A stretch of DNA of 64,000 nucleotides from Oxalobacter sp. (GTDB lineage: Bacteria; Pseudomonadota; Gammaproteobacteria; Burkholderiales; Burkholderiaceae_D), in contig QZKY01000015.1 of the NCBI GenBank assembly GCA_003605115.1, positions 248,001-312,000 of the forward strand, read 5' to 3'. Position 1 is the stretch's first letter. Each line of letters starts with the position of its first letter. The position numbers and the translations under genes are program-made. The notes below the pieces were generated by a model. That model had not been told where the DNA came from. It saw only the letters and a program-made list of their open reading frames with translations, and did not search any database. Of this stretch, positions 17,710-28,239 are shown one piece after another.

Positions 17710-20130
17710 ATGACTTCAGTTGTGCCCGGTAGCGCCCATCACACCGCGTATATTCTCCCCTTCGAACAACTCCGTATGACTGATGTGCCGATCGTCGGTG
17801 GCAAAAATGCGTCACTCGGAGAAATGATCAGCCAACTGACGAGTGAAGGTGTGCGGGTTCCGGGCGGGTTTGCCACCACCGCGCAAGCTTTCCGTGATTT
17901 TTTGCAATACAAGACTGACGGGCGTCCTTCTTTGGCACAACGTATTGCCGATTGTCTGGCGGCTCGTGACAAGAACGATGTGAAGGCGCTGACGGAAGCT
18001 GGTGCGAAAATCCGTCAATGGGTAATTGAGACGCCGTTTCAGCCGCGCTTGCAGCAAGAAATAGCCGAAGCCTATCAGCGCCTGGTTGCCGATTCGAGTA
18101 GTGAAATGTCGTTCGCGATACGTTCGTCTGCCACTGCAGAAGATCTGGAAGATGCGTCGTTTGCCGGGCAGCAGGAAACCTTTTTGAATGTGGTCGGGGT
18201 CGATCATGTGTTGGAAGCCATCAAGCAAGTGTTTGCATCGCTGTACAATGATCGTGCGATTTCCTACCGCGAGCATCGTGGCTTCAAGCACGAAGAAGTG
18301 GCACTCTCGGCAGGTGTGCAGCGCATGGTGCGTTCCGACATCGGCGCGGCTGGCGTGATGTTTACCATCGACACGGAATCGGGTTTCAAGGATGTTGTGT
18401 TCATTACCTCCAGTTATGGTTTGGGGGAATCGGTCGTGCAGGGTGCGGTGAACCCGGATGAATTCTTCGTCCACAAACCGATGCTTGAAAAAGGCAAACT
18501 GCCGATTGTGCGTCGTCACCTAGGTTCCAAGCTGACAAAAATGGAATACTCTGGCGTGGCTGGCGCAGGGCGTTCGGTGCGTACGGTGGAAGTGTCAGAC
18601 GACATGCGCGACCGTTATTCACTGCGCGATGCGGACGTGATTGAACTGGCGCAGTATGCTGTCACGATTGAGAAGCACTATGGTCGTCCGATGGATATCG
18701 AGTGGGGACTGGATGGCAATGACGGCAAACTTTACATTTTGCAGGCGCGTCCGGAAACGGTGAAGTCGCAAGAGAAGCCATCGGATACGCAACATACTTT
18801 CAAGATCAAGGCCGGCGGAAAAATTCTCGCTTCGGGTCGCGCCATTGGACAAAAGGTGGGTTCGGGGCCAGTGCGCATCATCAAACAGGCAGCGCAAATG
18901 GAGCGCGTTCAACCCGGCGACATTCTGGTGGCGGATATTACCGATCCGAATTGGGAGCCCGTGATGAAACGCGCGGCTGCGATTGTCACCAATCGCGGCG
19001 GTCGTACCTGTCATGCCGCGATTGTGGCGCGCGAGCTGGGGGTACCTGCGGTGGTGGGCTGCGGCGATGCAACCGAAGTGCTGACGGACGGAATGCTGGT
19101 GACCGTTTCTTGCGCGGAAGGGGATGAAGGCAGGATTTATGAAGGCTTGATTGAAACGGAAGTGACCCAGGAAGCCGTGGGAGATCTGCCGGAGATTCCC
19201 GTGAAAATAGCGATGAATGTTGGCAATCCCGAATTGGCTTTCGGTTTGCAATCCATTCCGAATGCCGGTGTGGGGCTGGCGCGTCTGGAATTCATCATCA
19301 ACAGCATTAGCGTACATCCGCAGGCGGTGCTGGATTATCCCAAGGTGGATCATGAGTTGAAAGTGGCCATCGAATCGCTTGCACGCGGACATAACTCGCC
19401 GCGCGATTTTTACGTCGACAAGCTGGCGGAAGGCGTGGCAACCATTGCCGCCGCTTTCTGGCCGAAGCCGGTGATCGTGCGCATGTCGGATTTCAAGTCC
19501 AATGAATATCGCAAGCTGATGGGCGGCTCGCGTTACGAACCGGAAGAAGAAAATCCGATGCTGGGTTTCCGTGGCGCCTTGCGCTACGTGTCCAAGGAAT
19601 TTGCGGCGGCTTTCGAAATGGAATGCGTGGCCATGAAACGCGTTCGCAACGACATGGGATTGACCAATGTCGAAATCATGGTGCCTTTTGTCCGGACAGT
19701 GGCGCAGGCGAAGAAAGTGGTGGCTCTGCTCGCATCGCATGGTTTGAAACGTGGCGAAAACGGACTGCGTCTCATCATGATGTGTGAAGTGCCATCCAAT
19801 GCGATTTTGGCAGAACAATTCCTCGAACACTTCGATGGCTTTTCCATTGGTTCAAACGATTTGACCCAGCTCACACTGGGCATTGATCGTGATGCAGGTC
19901 TGGAATTGTTGATGGCGGATTTCGATGAGCGCGATCCGGCGGTACTGGCGCTGATTTCCAAGGCGATTGCAGCCTGTCGGGCGCAAGGAAAATACGTCGG
20001 CATTTGTGGGCAAGGCCCCTCAGACAGGCCGGATTTTGCCCACTGGCTGATGAAGGAAGGGATTGAGTCAATGTCGCTTAATCCAGACTCCGTCGTCAAA
20101 ACGTGGCAGAATCTCGCCAAAGATACTTAG
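17710..20130 (+). CDS. ppsA: Phosphoenolpyruvate synthase
   Basis: Converts pyruvate and ATP to PEP, AMP and Pi for gluconeogenesis. The 806-residue protein has an N-terminal ATP-grasp domain (VGGKNASLGEMI, AIRSSATAEDLEDASFAGQQETFLNV) and the swivelling phosphohistidine domain GGRTCHAAIVAREL. The C-terminal PEP/pyruvate barrel ends with GSNDLTQLTLGIDRDAG. An upstream in-frame ATG at 17521 is rejected. The ATG at 17710 has AAGAGGA before it and gives the standard length. Confidence 0.97.
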   Translation: MTSVVPGSAHHTAYILPFEQLRMTDVPIVGGKNASLGEMISQLTSEGVRVPGGFATTAQAFRDFLQYKTDGRPSLAQRIADCLAARDKNDVKALTEAGAKIRQWVIETPFQPRLQQEIAEAYQRLVADSSSEMSFAIRSSATAEDLEDASFAGQQETFLNVVGVDHVLEAIKQVFASLYNDRAISYREHRGFKHEEVALSAGVQRMVRSDIGAAGVMFTIDTESGFKDVVFITSSYGLGESVVQGAVNPDEFFVHKPMLEKGKLPIVRRHLGSKLTKMEYSGVAGAGRSVRTVEVSDDMRDRYSLRDADVIELAQYAVTIEKHYGRPMDIEWGLDGNDGKLYILQARPETVKSQEKPSDTQHTFKIKAGGKILASGRAIGQKVGSGPVRIIKQAAQMERVQPGDILVADITDPNWEPVMKRAAAIVTNRGGRTCHAAIVARELGVPAVVGCGDATEVLTDGMLVTVSCAEGDEGRIYEGLIETEVTQEAVGDLPEIPVKIAMNVGNPELAFGLQSIPNAGVGLARLEFIINSISVHPQAVLDYPKVDHELKVAIESLARGHNSPRDFYVDKLAEGVATIAAAFWPKPVIVRMSDFKSNEYRKLMGGSRYEPEEENPMLGFRGALRYVSKEFAAAFEMECVAMKRVRNDMGLTNVEIMVPFVRTVAQAKKVVALLASHGLKRGENGLRLIMMCEVPSNAILAEQFLEHFDGFSIGSNDLTQLTLGIDRDAGLELLMADFDERDPAVLALISKAIAACRAQGKYVGICGQGPSDRPDFAHWLMKEGIESMSLNPDSVVKTWQNLAKDT

Positions 20131-20148
20131 CGCGCCCAAGGAGGAACC

Positions 20149-20589
20149 ATGTCGGACTGGATGATTTGGTCAATTGCTGTCGTTGCCGTCGTCATACTTG
20201 AAATTTTCACAGGCACGTTTTACCTCCTGATGATTGCCATCGGCCTGGCTGCGGCTGCTGGCGCAGCATGGTTTGGCACGGGCGTGACGATTCAACTGAT
20301 TGTTGGCGCAGTGGTGGGTGCAACCGCCACGCTTGCGCTTCATCTCAGCAGGTTCGGCACACCGGAAAAGACAGCGGCATCGAGAGACCCCAATGCCATT
20401 CTTGATATTGGCAAGACAGTTAACGTCAATGAATGGGATGAAAAAGATGGTGGAAAGCGCGTGGCACGTGTGATGTATCGGGGTGCCATGTGGGATGTTG
20501 AGCTGGAGCCCGGCGCGGAATCGAAACCGGGTGTTTTCATCATCCAGGAAATTCGTGGTAGCCGCCTGATTGTCAAAAATGCGGTATAA
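20149..20589 (+). CDS. NfeD-like membrane protein
   Basis: A short-form NfeD protein of 146 residues with hydrophobic segments at about 5-25, 27-45 and 48-66 and a C-terminal OB-fold domain. NfeD proteins act with SPFH/stomatin partners in membrane microdomains. The next gene is such a partner, so the pair is probably functional. AGGAGG precedes the start. Confidence 0.9.
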   Translation: MSDWMIWSIAVVAVVILEIFTGTFYLLMIAIGLAAAAGAAWFGTGVTIQLIVGAVVGATATLALHLSRFGTPEKTAASRDPNAILDIGKTVNVNEWDEKDGGKRVARVMYRGAMWDVELEPGAESKPGVFIIQEIRGSRLIVKNAV

Positions 20590-20654
20590 AACATGCTCAG
20601 ATGTGTCTTGAGCTACTTTACTTGAGCCAGTCGTTACAACAATAAGGAACGCTT

Positions 20655-21578
20655 ATGTTCAACAACTCTACACTTGCCATCATTATTTTTCTTTTGGGTG
20701 TTGTGCTGGTCTTTAAGTCCGTCAACGTTGTTCCGCAGCAGCATGCATGGGTGGTGGAACGTTGGGGGAAATATCATGCGACCCTCGCGCCCGGCCTGAA
20801 TATCGTGTTTCCGTTTATCGACCGGATTGCCTACAAGCACGTGCTGAAGGAAATCCCGCTGGACGTACCGTCGCAAGTTTGTATCACAAAGGACAATACG
20901 CAGTTACAGGTAGACGGCATTCTGTATTTTCAGATTACCGATGCCATGCGCGCTTCCTACGGTTCGTCAAACTATATTGCGGCGATCACCCAGCTTGCAC
21001 AAACCACCCTGCGGTCTGTGATTGGCCGGATGGAGTTGGACAAGACTTTTGAAGAACGCGATCACATCAACATGAGTGTCGTTAGCGCGATTGATGAATC
21101 TGCCGAAAACTGGGGCGTGAAAGTGCTGCGTTATGAAATCAAGGATTTGACGCCGCCACGCGAAATTCTCCATGCCATGCAGGCGCAGATTACGGCGGAA
21201 CGTGAAAAACGTGCGTTGATCGCTGCTTCGGAAGGGCGCATGCAGGAACAGATCAACATTGCCAATGGCGCGCGTGAAGCAGCGATTGCCAAGTCGGAAG
21301 GTGAAAAGCGTGCGGTAATCAATAATGCGGAAGGTGAAGCCACGGCAATTGTCGCAATCGCTACGGCAACTGCCAATGCCTTGCGACTGGTCGCCGGCGC
21401 TATCAATGAGCCTGGCGGCAGTGATGCAGTCAATCTGAAAGTGGCTGAACAGTATGTTGCAGCGTTTTCAAACCTCGCAAAGACCAACAACTCTATCATC
21501 GTTCCTGCAAACTTGTCCGACATCAGCAGCTTGATTGCCGGCGCGATGCAAGTCGTCAAGTCGCAACAGAAATCGTAG
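20655..21578 (+). CDS. qmcA: SPFH/stomatin-family protein (QmcA type)
   Basis: A 307-residue membrane-anchored SPFH protein. It has an N-terminal hydrophobic anchor (6-25), the SPFH domain (VPQQHAWVVERWGKYHATLAPGL) and a helical coiled region rich in Ala/Glu (AREAAIAKSEGEKRAVINNAEGEA). It forms a probable operon with the preceding NfeD. QmcA proteins are linked to membrane protein quality control with FtsH. The gene symbol is assigned by family resemblance. Confidence 0.9.
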   Translation: MFNNSTLAIIIFLLGVVLVFKSVNVVPQQHAWVVERWGKYHATLAPGLNIVFPFIDRIAYKHVLKEIPLDVPSQVCITKDNTQLQVDGILYFQITDAMRASYGSSNYIAAITQLAQTTLRSVIGRMELDKTFEERDHINMSVVSAIDESAENWGVKVLRYEIKDLTPPREILHAMQAQITAEREKRALIAASEGRMQEQINIANGAREAAIAKSEGEKRAVINNAEGEATAIVAIATATANALRLVAGAINEPGGSDAVNLKVAEQYVAAFSNLAKTNNSIIVPANLSDISSLIAGAMQVVKSQQKS

Positions 21579-21588
21579 AAGGTCGTTT

Positions 21589-22050
21589 ATGGAGGCAGAA
21601 AAAAAGCTGGACGAGCAAACGCCACCGGTGGAAACCGCACCTTCGGATTCTGTCGGGATGGAAAGTTTTTCCTTTCAGGAAAAACTTTCCATGACTTTTG
21701 AGGAGCGAACTTTCGACGAGTTACGAAAAGACGTATCCTTTCTTCGCTTGCGCAACATGCTTCTTGTCATCCTCGTTGTTGGCGCCGCCGCCTTGTTTGG
21801 CGGCGTGTGGTTCATGTTGGCCAAAGTGATAGGCGTAATGGATATGGTTTCCATCATTGTCGCTTTTGTAGCATCGACGGTACTGGTGACAAAGCGATTG
21901 AATGCCAAGAAGGCAGCAGTCGTTGAAGCACTCAAGCGTGAAGATGAAGAAAGTATAAGGCGGGCAGAATACGAAGCGGCTTTGGCTGAATATCATCAGC
22001 GACATGCTGCGCAGACAGAAGCGCAGCCTGAAAATCCGACGGATGCCTGA
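21589..22050 (+). CDS. Small two-helix membrane protein, unknown
   Basis: Not recognised. The 153-residue protein has a charged N terminus, two hydrophobic segments (about 58-82 and 85-105) and a long charged C-terminal helix rich in Lys, Glu and Ala. ATG 21589 was chosen over an earlier in-frame ATG at 21535, because the latter lies inside the SPFH gene and AGAAGG precedes 21589. It is likely co-transcribed with the SPFH gene. Confidence 0.7.
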   Translation: MEAEKKLDEQTPPVETAPSDSVGMESFSFQEKLSMTFEERTFDELRKDVSFLRLRNMLLVILVVGAAALFGGVWFMLAKVIGVMDMVSIIVAFVASTVLVTKRLNAKKAAVVEALKREDEESIRRAEYEAALAEYHQRHAAQTEAQPENPTDA

Positions 22051-22080
22051 TATTTGAAATATGATGGAAATAGAAAAACG

Positions 22081-22401
22081 ATGAATCAGCCTACACATTC
22101 TTCAGATGAAAGACGACGCATTCATGAAGAATTGCTTCGTGATCCGGGATATTCAAAAAGCCGGAACAGCCTCTTGTGGGCATCCGTCCTTTGCTGTGTT
22201 GGGCTGGCCTTGATGGGGTTGATGGTCATGTCTGACCGCTTGTCCATGGACATGGCTATCGGCGGCATCACTGGGTGCGTTGTTGTGTACTTTTATTTCA
22301 TGGTGCGTACTGTCAAAATGCGGAATGCCGCTGAAGCGCGTATGACGCATGCGCAAATCATGAAAACAACCAAGAAAAAAGAGAGCAAAAAAAATCGCTG
22401 A
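22081..22401 (+). CDS. Small membrane protein, unknown
   Basis: Not recognised. It has about 106 residues, with a charged N terminus (SSDERRRIHEELLRDPGYSKSRN) and two hydrophobic segments at about 33-52 and 57-77. The C terminus is strongly basic and Lys-rich. A TTG at 22054 could extend it by nine residues, but ATG 22081 has a plausible GGA upstream. It is convergent with lysS. Confidence 0.6.
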   Translation: MNQPTHSSDERRRIHEELLRDPGYSKSRNSLLWASVLCCVGLALMGLMVMSDRLSMDMAIGGITGCVVVYFYFMVRTVKMRNAAEARMTHAQIMKTTKKKESKKNR

Positions 22402-22430
22402 CGTGAAAATTGGTCAGCGTTTCAAATGCA

Positions 22431-23972
22431 TTACTCTTCCCGGCGCAAATGCGGGAACAGAATCACGTCACGGATGTTAGGCGAATCGGTCAGCAACATG
22501 ATCAGTCGGTCAATGCCAATGCCGCAGCCGCCGGCGGGGGGCATGCCATATTCCAGCGCGCGGATATAGTCGGCGTCGTAGTACATCGCTTCCTCGTCCC
22601 CCGCATTTTTGGCCTCAACTTGCGACATGAAGCGCGCAGCTTGATCTTCGGCATCGTTCAATTCTGAAAACCCGTTCGCGATTTCCCGTCCGACAATGAA
22701 CAACTCAAAACGCTCAGTGATGCCGGGGCGTGTGTCTGAAGCGCGGGCAAGCGGGGAGACTTCCACCGGATAATCGATGATGTAGGTCGGATCCCAGAGT
22801 TGCGCTTCGGCGGTTTCTTCAAAAAGTGCAAGTTGCAATGCGCCCAGACCGGCAGTGGCGTGTGGTTGCGCGCCGAAGCGTTTCACTTCATTGCGCAGGA
22901 AAGTCGCATCGTTCAACTGTTCAGCGGTGTAATGCGGCGCATATTTGTTGATGGCTTCAACAATGGTCATGCGTGCGAATGGCTTGGAGAGATCGAGTTC
23001 ACGACCTTGATAGGTGAGGTTTGCGGTTCCGTGCGCATCGATGGCGGCCTGACGAATCAGCGCTTCGGTGAAATCCATCAGCCACAGGTAATCGACATAG
23101 GCCGCATAAAATTCCATCATCGTGAATTCCGGATTGTGGCGTGGTGAAACGCCTTCATTGCGGAAATTGCGATTGACTTCAAATACGCGATCGAAACCGC
23201 CGACCAGCAAGCGTTTCAGGTACAGCTCCGGGGCGATGCGCATGAACATTTGCATGTCGAGCGCATTGTGATGCGTGATGAACGGCTTGGCGGCTGCGCC
23301 GCCCGGAATGACATGCAGCATCGGCGTTTCCACTTCCAGGAACGCGTGATCTTCCATGAAACGGCGAATCGAGGAGATGGCAGCCGTGCGTGCCTTGAAA
23401 GAGCGGCGCGTCTCTTCGCTGGTGATCAAGTCCACATAACGTTGACGGTATTTGGTTTCTTGATCGGATAAGCCGTGAAACTTGTCTGGCAAGGGACGTA
23501 GCGATTTGGTGAGCAGGCGCAGGTTGGTGACGCGCACGGAGAGTTCACCTGTCTTGGTTTTGAACAGGGTGCCTTCCGCACCGAGAATGTCGCCCAGATC
23601 ATATTGGCGTAGCGCTTCACAAATGGCATCGCCGGAGTCGCCCTGGCTCACGAAGATCTGGATGCGACCATCCATTTTGGAGCCAGAAGCGTCTTGTATG
23701 GTTGCAAAGTTGACTTTGCCCATCAAACGCTTGAGCATCATGCGTCCGGCGACGACTACCTTGATATTTTTCTCATCCAGGGCTTCGCGTGCGAGGTCGC
23801 CAAATTGCGCGCGCAGATCCGCGGCCTTGTGTTGTGGGCGAAAATCGTTCGGGAATGCGACGCCTGCTTGACGGATAGAGGCGAGCTTGGCGCGACGTTC
23901 TGCGATGATGGAATTTTCATCCGTGGTGATGGGAGCGCTTTGATTCGCAGAGTGTTTGTTTGGTGTGGTCAT
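22431..23972 (-). CDS. lysS: Lysyl-tRNA synthetase, class II
   Basis: Charges tRNA-Lys. It has the N-terminal OB-fold anticodon domain and class II motif 2 ([20 protein letters not shown]). Motif 3 is [13 protein letters not shown], ending close to the C terminus. The 513 residues match the family. ATG 23972, with AGGTG upstream, is preferred to a GTG nine bases earlier. It is followed upstream on the same strand by prfB, the usual prfB-lysS pairing. Confidence 0.98.
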   Translation of the reverse strand: MTTPNKHSANQSAPITTDENSIIAERRAKLASIRQAGVAFPNDFRPQHKAADLRAQFGDLAREALDEKNIKVVVAGRMMLKRLMGKVNFATIQDASGSKMDGRIQIFVSQGDSGDAICEALRQYDLGDILGAEGTLFKTKTGELSVRVTNLRLLTKSLRPLPDKFHGLSDQETKYRQRYVDLITSEETRRSFKARTAAISSIRRFMEDHAFLEVETPMLHVIPGGAAAKPFITHHNALDMQMFMRIAPELYLKRLLVGGFDRVFEVNRNFRNEGVSPRHNPEFTMMEFYAAYVDYLWLMDFTEALIRQAAIDAHGTANLTYQGRELDLSKPFARMTIVEAINKYAPHYTAEQLNDATFLRNEVKRFGAQPHATAGLGALQLALFEETAEAQLWDPTYIIDYPVEVSPLARASDTRPGITERFELFIVGREIANGFSELNDAEDQAARFMSQVEAKNAGDEEAMYYDADYIRALEYGMPPAGGCGIGIDRLIMLLTDSPNIRDVILFPHLRREE

Positions 23973-24006
23973 GTTATTCACCTGGTTTTTTGCTTAAGGT
24001 GTGTGT

Positions 24007-25111
24007 TCAGACGCCTTGCTTGAGCGAGGCGGAAATAAAATCGTCCAGATCGCCGTCAAGCACAGACTTGGTGTTGCCGGTTTCAAAGTTGGTGCGCAAA
24101 TCCTTGATGCGTGATTGATCCAGCACATACGAACGAATTTGGTGACCCCAACCTACATCGGTCTTAGAATCTTCAAGCTTTTGCTGTTCAGCCATGCGCT
24201 TTCGCAGTTCCATTTCGTAGAGACGCGATTTCAGCATGTCCCAGGCTTCCGCGCGATTTTTATGCTGGCTGCGGTCATTCTGGCATTGCACCACGATGCC
24301 GGAGGGCATATGCGTCAGTCGCACGGCAGAGTCGGTCTTGTTGATGTGCTGACCGCCTGCGCCGGATGCGCGGTAGGTGTCCACACGCACATCAGCGGGA
24401 TTGACGTCAATGTCGATGGAATCATCCACCTCGGGATACACGAACAAACTGCAAAACGAGGTGTGGCGTCCGCCCGAAGAGTCGAAGGGCGATTTGCGCA
24501 CGAGTCGGTGCACGCCGGTTTCGGTGCGCAGGAAGCCGTAGGCATAATCACCTTCCACCTTGAGGGTGGCGGTCTTGATGCCGGCGACGTCGCCGTCGGA
24601 TTGTTCAAGCACCTCCACCTTGAAGCCCTTGCGTTCGCAATAGCGCACATATTGGCGCAAAATCATCGACGCCCAGTCCTGTGCTTCCGTACCGCCTGCA
24701 CCCGCCTGAATGTCGACGAAGCAGTTATTTGAATCCATCGGATTGGAAAACATCCGGCGGAACTCAAGGTCTTCGACCAGTTTTCTGGTTTCGTGTGCAT
24801 CTGATTCGATAGTGACGAGCGAATCGTCATCGTTTTCCTCGCGCGCCATGGCGTACAGTTCGCTGGCGTCGTTCAAATCGGATTTGATTTTGATGAGTGT
24901 GTGGACGACGAATTCGAGGGCTTTTTTCTCCCTGCCAAGATCTTGTGCGCGCTTGGGATCGTCCCAGACCTTAGGGTCTTCGAGTTCGGCGTTGACTTGT
25001 TCGAGTTTGTCTGACTTCGTAGCGAAGTCAAAGATACCCCCGAAGTTCAGCTTCACGGTTCGTGAGATCCGCGAGCAGGTTGCCGATGGCGTTGATGCGT
25101 TCTGCTTCCAT
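24007..25111 (-). CDS. prfB: Peptide chain release factor 2 with programmed +1 frameshift
   Basis: RF2 terminates at UGA and UAA. Translation begins at 25111 ([16 protein letters not shown]) and reaches an in-frame TGA at 25030-25028. Just before it is the classic slippery context GGGGGTATCTTTGAC on the minus strand, an internal Shine-Dalgarno and CTT followed by TGA C. A +1 shift continues as L-D-F-A-T-K. The body carries the recognition motif [13 protein letters not shown] and the catalytic [14 protein letters not shown]. This is autoregulation by RF2 level, not a mutation. Confidence 0.98.
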
Positions 25112-25268
25112 GATAAATACTTAAGTGATGTATCGGTTAAACCGTGCATTATACCCGAGAGGCGCTGGTGCATGCCAAGCTGTTGTACCGGTGTTGTCAG
25201 GAGAGCGCTTGAAGGCGGAAGGGGTGGCGCATGCGCTATACTCTTTGCCGCCCAATCCCAAACTGCCT

Positions 25269-25943
25269 ATGAAAAACCGAAGCCAAAACGGAAGCGAGAA
25301 TGGAAACGAGCGCCACCGCTTCTTGCTGGCGGGTGTTGCGCTGGTTGCCATAGCGCTCATTGTTTCCGGGATTGCGCCCTATGACCGCCTGACCTGGTTT
25401 CTGGAGATTGCGCCTGTGCTGATCGCAGCGCCGATACTGTTTGTGACATACAGGCGTTTTCCACTCACGGATTTGCTGTATGGCTTCATCGTGCTTCATG
25501 GCCTGGTGCTCATTGTGGGCGGAGCCTATAGCTATGCACACGTGCCCGCCGGGTTCTGGGTGCAAGACTGGTTTCATCTCACGCGCAATCCCTACGACAA
25601 GCTCGGGCATTTCATGCAGGGCTTTGTACCTGCCATCGTGACAAGGGAAATCCTGCTGCGTATGGGCTATCTGACCAGCCGGCGCATGACGGCGTTTTTG
25701 TCGGTTTGCGTCGCTTTGGCTATCAGCGCGGTTTACGAACTCATCGAATGGTGGGCTGCCTTGTGGCTTGGGCAGGGCGCGGACGAATTTCTCGGGATGC
25801 AGGGGGATCCTTGGGATACACAATCCGACATGTTTTGCGCCATGCTTGGCGCCATGTTTGCACTGTTTTTGCTGTCTAAAATTCACGACCGTCAAATCTT
25901 GAAACTGAGCTTGAAACCGAAGGAGAGACCGGATGCAAGTTGA
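25269..25943 (+). CDS. DUF2238/YjdF-like integral membrane protein
   Basis: About 224 residues with five to six hydrophobic segments. It has motifs typical of the YjdF/DUF2238 group (RNPYDKLGHFMQGFVPAI, YELIEWWAA, DPWDTQSDMFCAMLGA). Function is unknown. ATG 25269 is preferred because the longer frame from 25125 starts in a region without coding character, close to the prfB start. Its last 11 bases overlap the next gene. Confidence 0.8.
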   Translation: MKNRSQNGSENGNERHRFLLAGVALVAIALIVSGIAPYDRLTWFLEIAPVLIAAPILFVTYRRFPLTDLLYGFIVLHGLVLIVGGAYSYAHVPAGFWVQDWFHLTRNPYDKLGHFMQGFVPAIVTREILLRMGYLTSRRMTAFLSVCVALAISAVYELIEWWAALWLGQGADEFLGMQGDPWDTQSDMFCAMLGAMFALFLLSKIHDRQILKLSLKPKERPDAS

Positions 25944-26754
25944 TGCACTCAAACTGATTTATTTCTCGCCAACCGAAACCTCTGTGAAAGTGGCAGTTGC
26001 CATTGCCAAAGGGATGGGGGTTCCGAAAGTAACCCATCTGAATTTGACGGTGCCGCAAGCACGATCCAGAAGCTTTCCGCCGGTAACAGACCATTTGGCG
26101 ATCATCGCCATGCCGGTTTATGGCGGCAGGCTGCCCGAAGAGGCGGTTGCCCGTTTGCGGCGTGTGCAGGGGAATGGCACCCCCGCTGTCGTGGTGGTTC
26201 TGTATGGCAATCGGGCGTATGAAGACGCCTTGATTGAATTGCGCGATGTGGCCAGTGAGTGCGGCTTTGTGCCGGTTGCTGCAGGCGCTTTCATTGGTGA
26301 GCATTCCTACGCGAACGATCAGGCGCAAATTGCACTGGGACGCCCCGATGAGAATGACCTTGCCAAAGCCAGGGAGTTTGGCGGTGTCATTCGCACGATG
26401 ATGAATGGTGCCGCCACCATCAACCAGATCAATGCCTTGACGGTGCCGGGCAATGTGCCCTATCAGGATTATCGTGTGCCGACGAATATCGCTCCGGTTT
26501 CTGACGAAGCACGGTGTACGAATTGCGGCGTGTGCATGATGGTATGTCCGACCGGTGCCATCGCGCTTCGGAACAACACGATGGTGACGGATGCGAGCCA
26601 ATGCATTTTGTGCGCGGCTTGCGTGAAAGCCTGTGTATTGAGTGCCCGTTTCCTGAACCATGAACGTATCGTTAAAGTCAGGGAAATGCTGGTGAGCAAA
26701 TTCACTGAACGCAGAGAGCCGGAAACCTTCATGGGTCAAAAAAATAGAAGTTGA
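25933..26754 (+). CDS. Flavodoxin-ferredoxin fusion (EFR1-like)
   Basis: A 273-residue protein with an N-terminal flavodoxin-like domain (IYFSPTETSVKVAVAIAKG, MPVYGGRLPEEA, VVLYGNRAYEDAL) and a C-terminal pair of 4Fe-4S motifs (CTNCGVCMMVCPTGAI and CILCAACVKAC). Such proteins are predicted to move electrons between a flavin and iron-sulfur partners. The substrate is unknown. It is probably translated together with the membrane protein before it, given the overlap. Confidence 0.87.
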   Translation: MQVDALKLIYFSPTETSVKVAVAIAKGMGVPKVTHLNLTVPQARSRSFPPVTDHLAIIAMPVYGGRLPEEAVARLRRVQGNGTPAVVVVLYGNRAYEDALIELRDVASECGFVPVAAGAFIGEHSYANDQAQIALGRPDENDLAKAREFGGVIRTMMNGAATINQINALTVPGNVPYQDYRVPTNIAPVSDEARCTNCGVCMMVCPTGAIALRNNTMVTDASQCILCAACVKACVLSARFLNHERIVKVREMLVSKFTERREPETFMGQKNRS

Positions 26755-26959
26755 TCGTGTTTTTCACGGGATATTGTCGCTTGATCGCGGCAATATCCAG
26801 AACTTGCATTTGCGGCCTCTTTTTTTGCCTTACACATTGTTACAACCTCCCTGGTTCAGCGCTATAGCGCAGGTTTAAGATGCGCCAACTTCTTCTAGAC
26901 GAGAAGCTTTTTGCTCATCCTCATGTGATGCGCTGGCGTGCCCCCCTTTCTTTGATGCC

Positions 26960-28081
26960 ATGAACCGTTACATCTCGATTTATCTCGATCTCGTGCGATT
27001 TCTCGCCGCAGTCGTCGTTTTTTTTGTTCACGCCAACTACGACCGCTTCACTTACGATTTGCCGGTCGTCTGGCGTCTCAAGGATTTGGGAAGCGAGGCG
27101 GTCATGGTATTTTTTGTTCTGTCCGGTTTCGTTATTGCCTACGTCGTCGATCAAAAAGAAAAAACTCCCAAGGAATATTTCGTCAGCCGGTTCGCGCGCC
27201 TGTATTCGGTCGTCATTCCGGCCTTGCTGATTACTTTTCTGCTGGATCGTATCGGAGCGCGGATTGCGTTCGAAGTCTATGATGGCTGGTGGTACCAGAG
27301 CGACAAACCGCTGTGGCGCATTTTCGCCAACATGACGTTTATTAACGAGTTGTGGTTCACCTCGACCAGACCGTTCACGAACGGGCCGTTCTGGTCACTG
27401 GGTTATGAATTTTGGTACTACATGATTTTTGCAGCGGCCTGGTTCCTCAAACGTTGGGTAAAGTTTGTCGTTGTTGGCCTTCTCTGCCTGATCGTCGGCC
27501 CGAAAATTCTGTTGTTGCTGCCGGTATGGTTGCTGGGTGTGCAGGTGTATCACGTCGTCAAAAAACAAATGGTTTCGGAAACGCTTGGTTGGATGCTTTT
27601 TGCCGGTTCCGCGGTTTTGTATGCCATCTATCGCTTCAAGGGTTACCCGGACATGATTTACGGATACATGTTGAACGGGCTCGGCGAGGATCTCGTGCAG
27701 GACAAGCTGCTCTGGTCGCAGGATTTCATCAACAGTTACATCATTGGCGCACTGGTAGCGATGCATTTCACCGGTGCAGCTGTCATTGCGCCGCGCTTTG
27801 CGCGAATACTGAGTGCAGCCGAAAAGCCCATTCGTTATCTGGCCGGCTATACCTTTGCCTTGTACCTGTTGCATTACCCCTTGCTTCAGTTTTTTGCCGC
27901 AATAGCAACAAACGTGGAGAGCCAGTCCAAACATAATCTGATCGTGATTTTCGGATCGCTGGCAGCGGTGTGGGTGCTGGGCAGCATCACTGAAAAACGC
28001 AAGGGGGATTGGCGACGCCTGATGCAATATCTCTTTGACGGGGTTACTGGCAGCCACCCGAAAAAATCGAAGATTGGATAA
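26960..28081 (+). CDS. Membrane acyltransferase (OafA/YrhL family)
   Basis: A 373-residue polytopic protein of the acyltransferase-3 family. It starts LDLVRFLAAVVVFFVHANYDRF, where the RF..V.FFH pattern includes the likely catalytic His. Near 130 is GPFWSLGYEFWYYMIFA, and about ten hydrophobic segments follow. Members transfer acetyl or other acyl groups to surface glycans or peptidoglycan. The acceptor here cannot be told. It stands alone, about 200 bases after the previous gene. Confidence 0.9.
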   Translation: MNRYISIYLDLVRFLAAVVVFFVHANYDRFTYDLPVVWRLKDLGSEAVMVFFVLSGFVIAYVVDQKEKTPKEYFVSRFARLYSVVIPALLITFLLDRIGARIAFEVYDGWWYQSDKPLWRIFANMTFINELWFTSTRPFTNGPFWSLGYEFWYYMIFAAAWFLKRWVKFVVVGLLCLIVGPKILLLLPVWLLGVQVYHVVKKQMVSETLGWMLFAGSAVLYAIYRFKGYPDMIYGYMLNGLGEDLVQDKLLWSQDFINSYIIGALVAMHFTGAAVIAPRFARILSAAEKPIRYLAGYTFALYLLHYPLLQFFAAIATNVESQSKHNLIVIFGSLAAVWVLGSITEKRKGDWRRLMQYLFDGVTGSHPKKSKIG

Positions 28082-28239
28082 ATGTCCGCTTGCTACATCC
28101 GCTCGCTTGTCCCCGCCAAATCATGGTGGCCAAGTTGTCGCGGCCAAGCTTTCATCAATTGACATTTGCTTGACATTCCATCGGGCTCCAATACACTGGC
28201 ATTGACATTGAGGTTTCCTCGAAATGACCGACCGGGAGG

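Noticed and set aside
24007-25173. prfB start at 25173 in the unshifted long frame
   Set aside because: The N-terminal 46 residues of that frame have no RF2 similarity. The classical start with programmed frameshift at 25111 gives the conserved N terminus.
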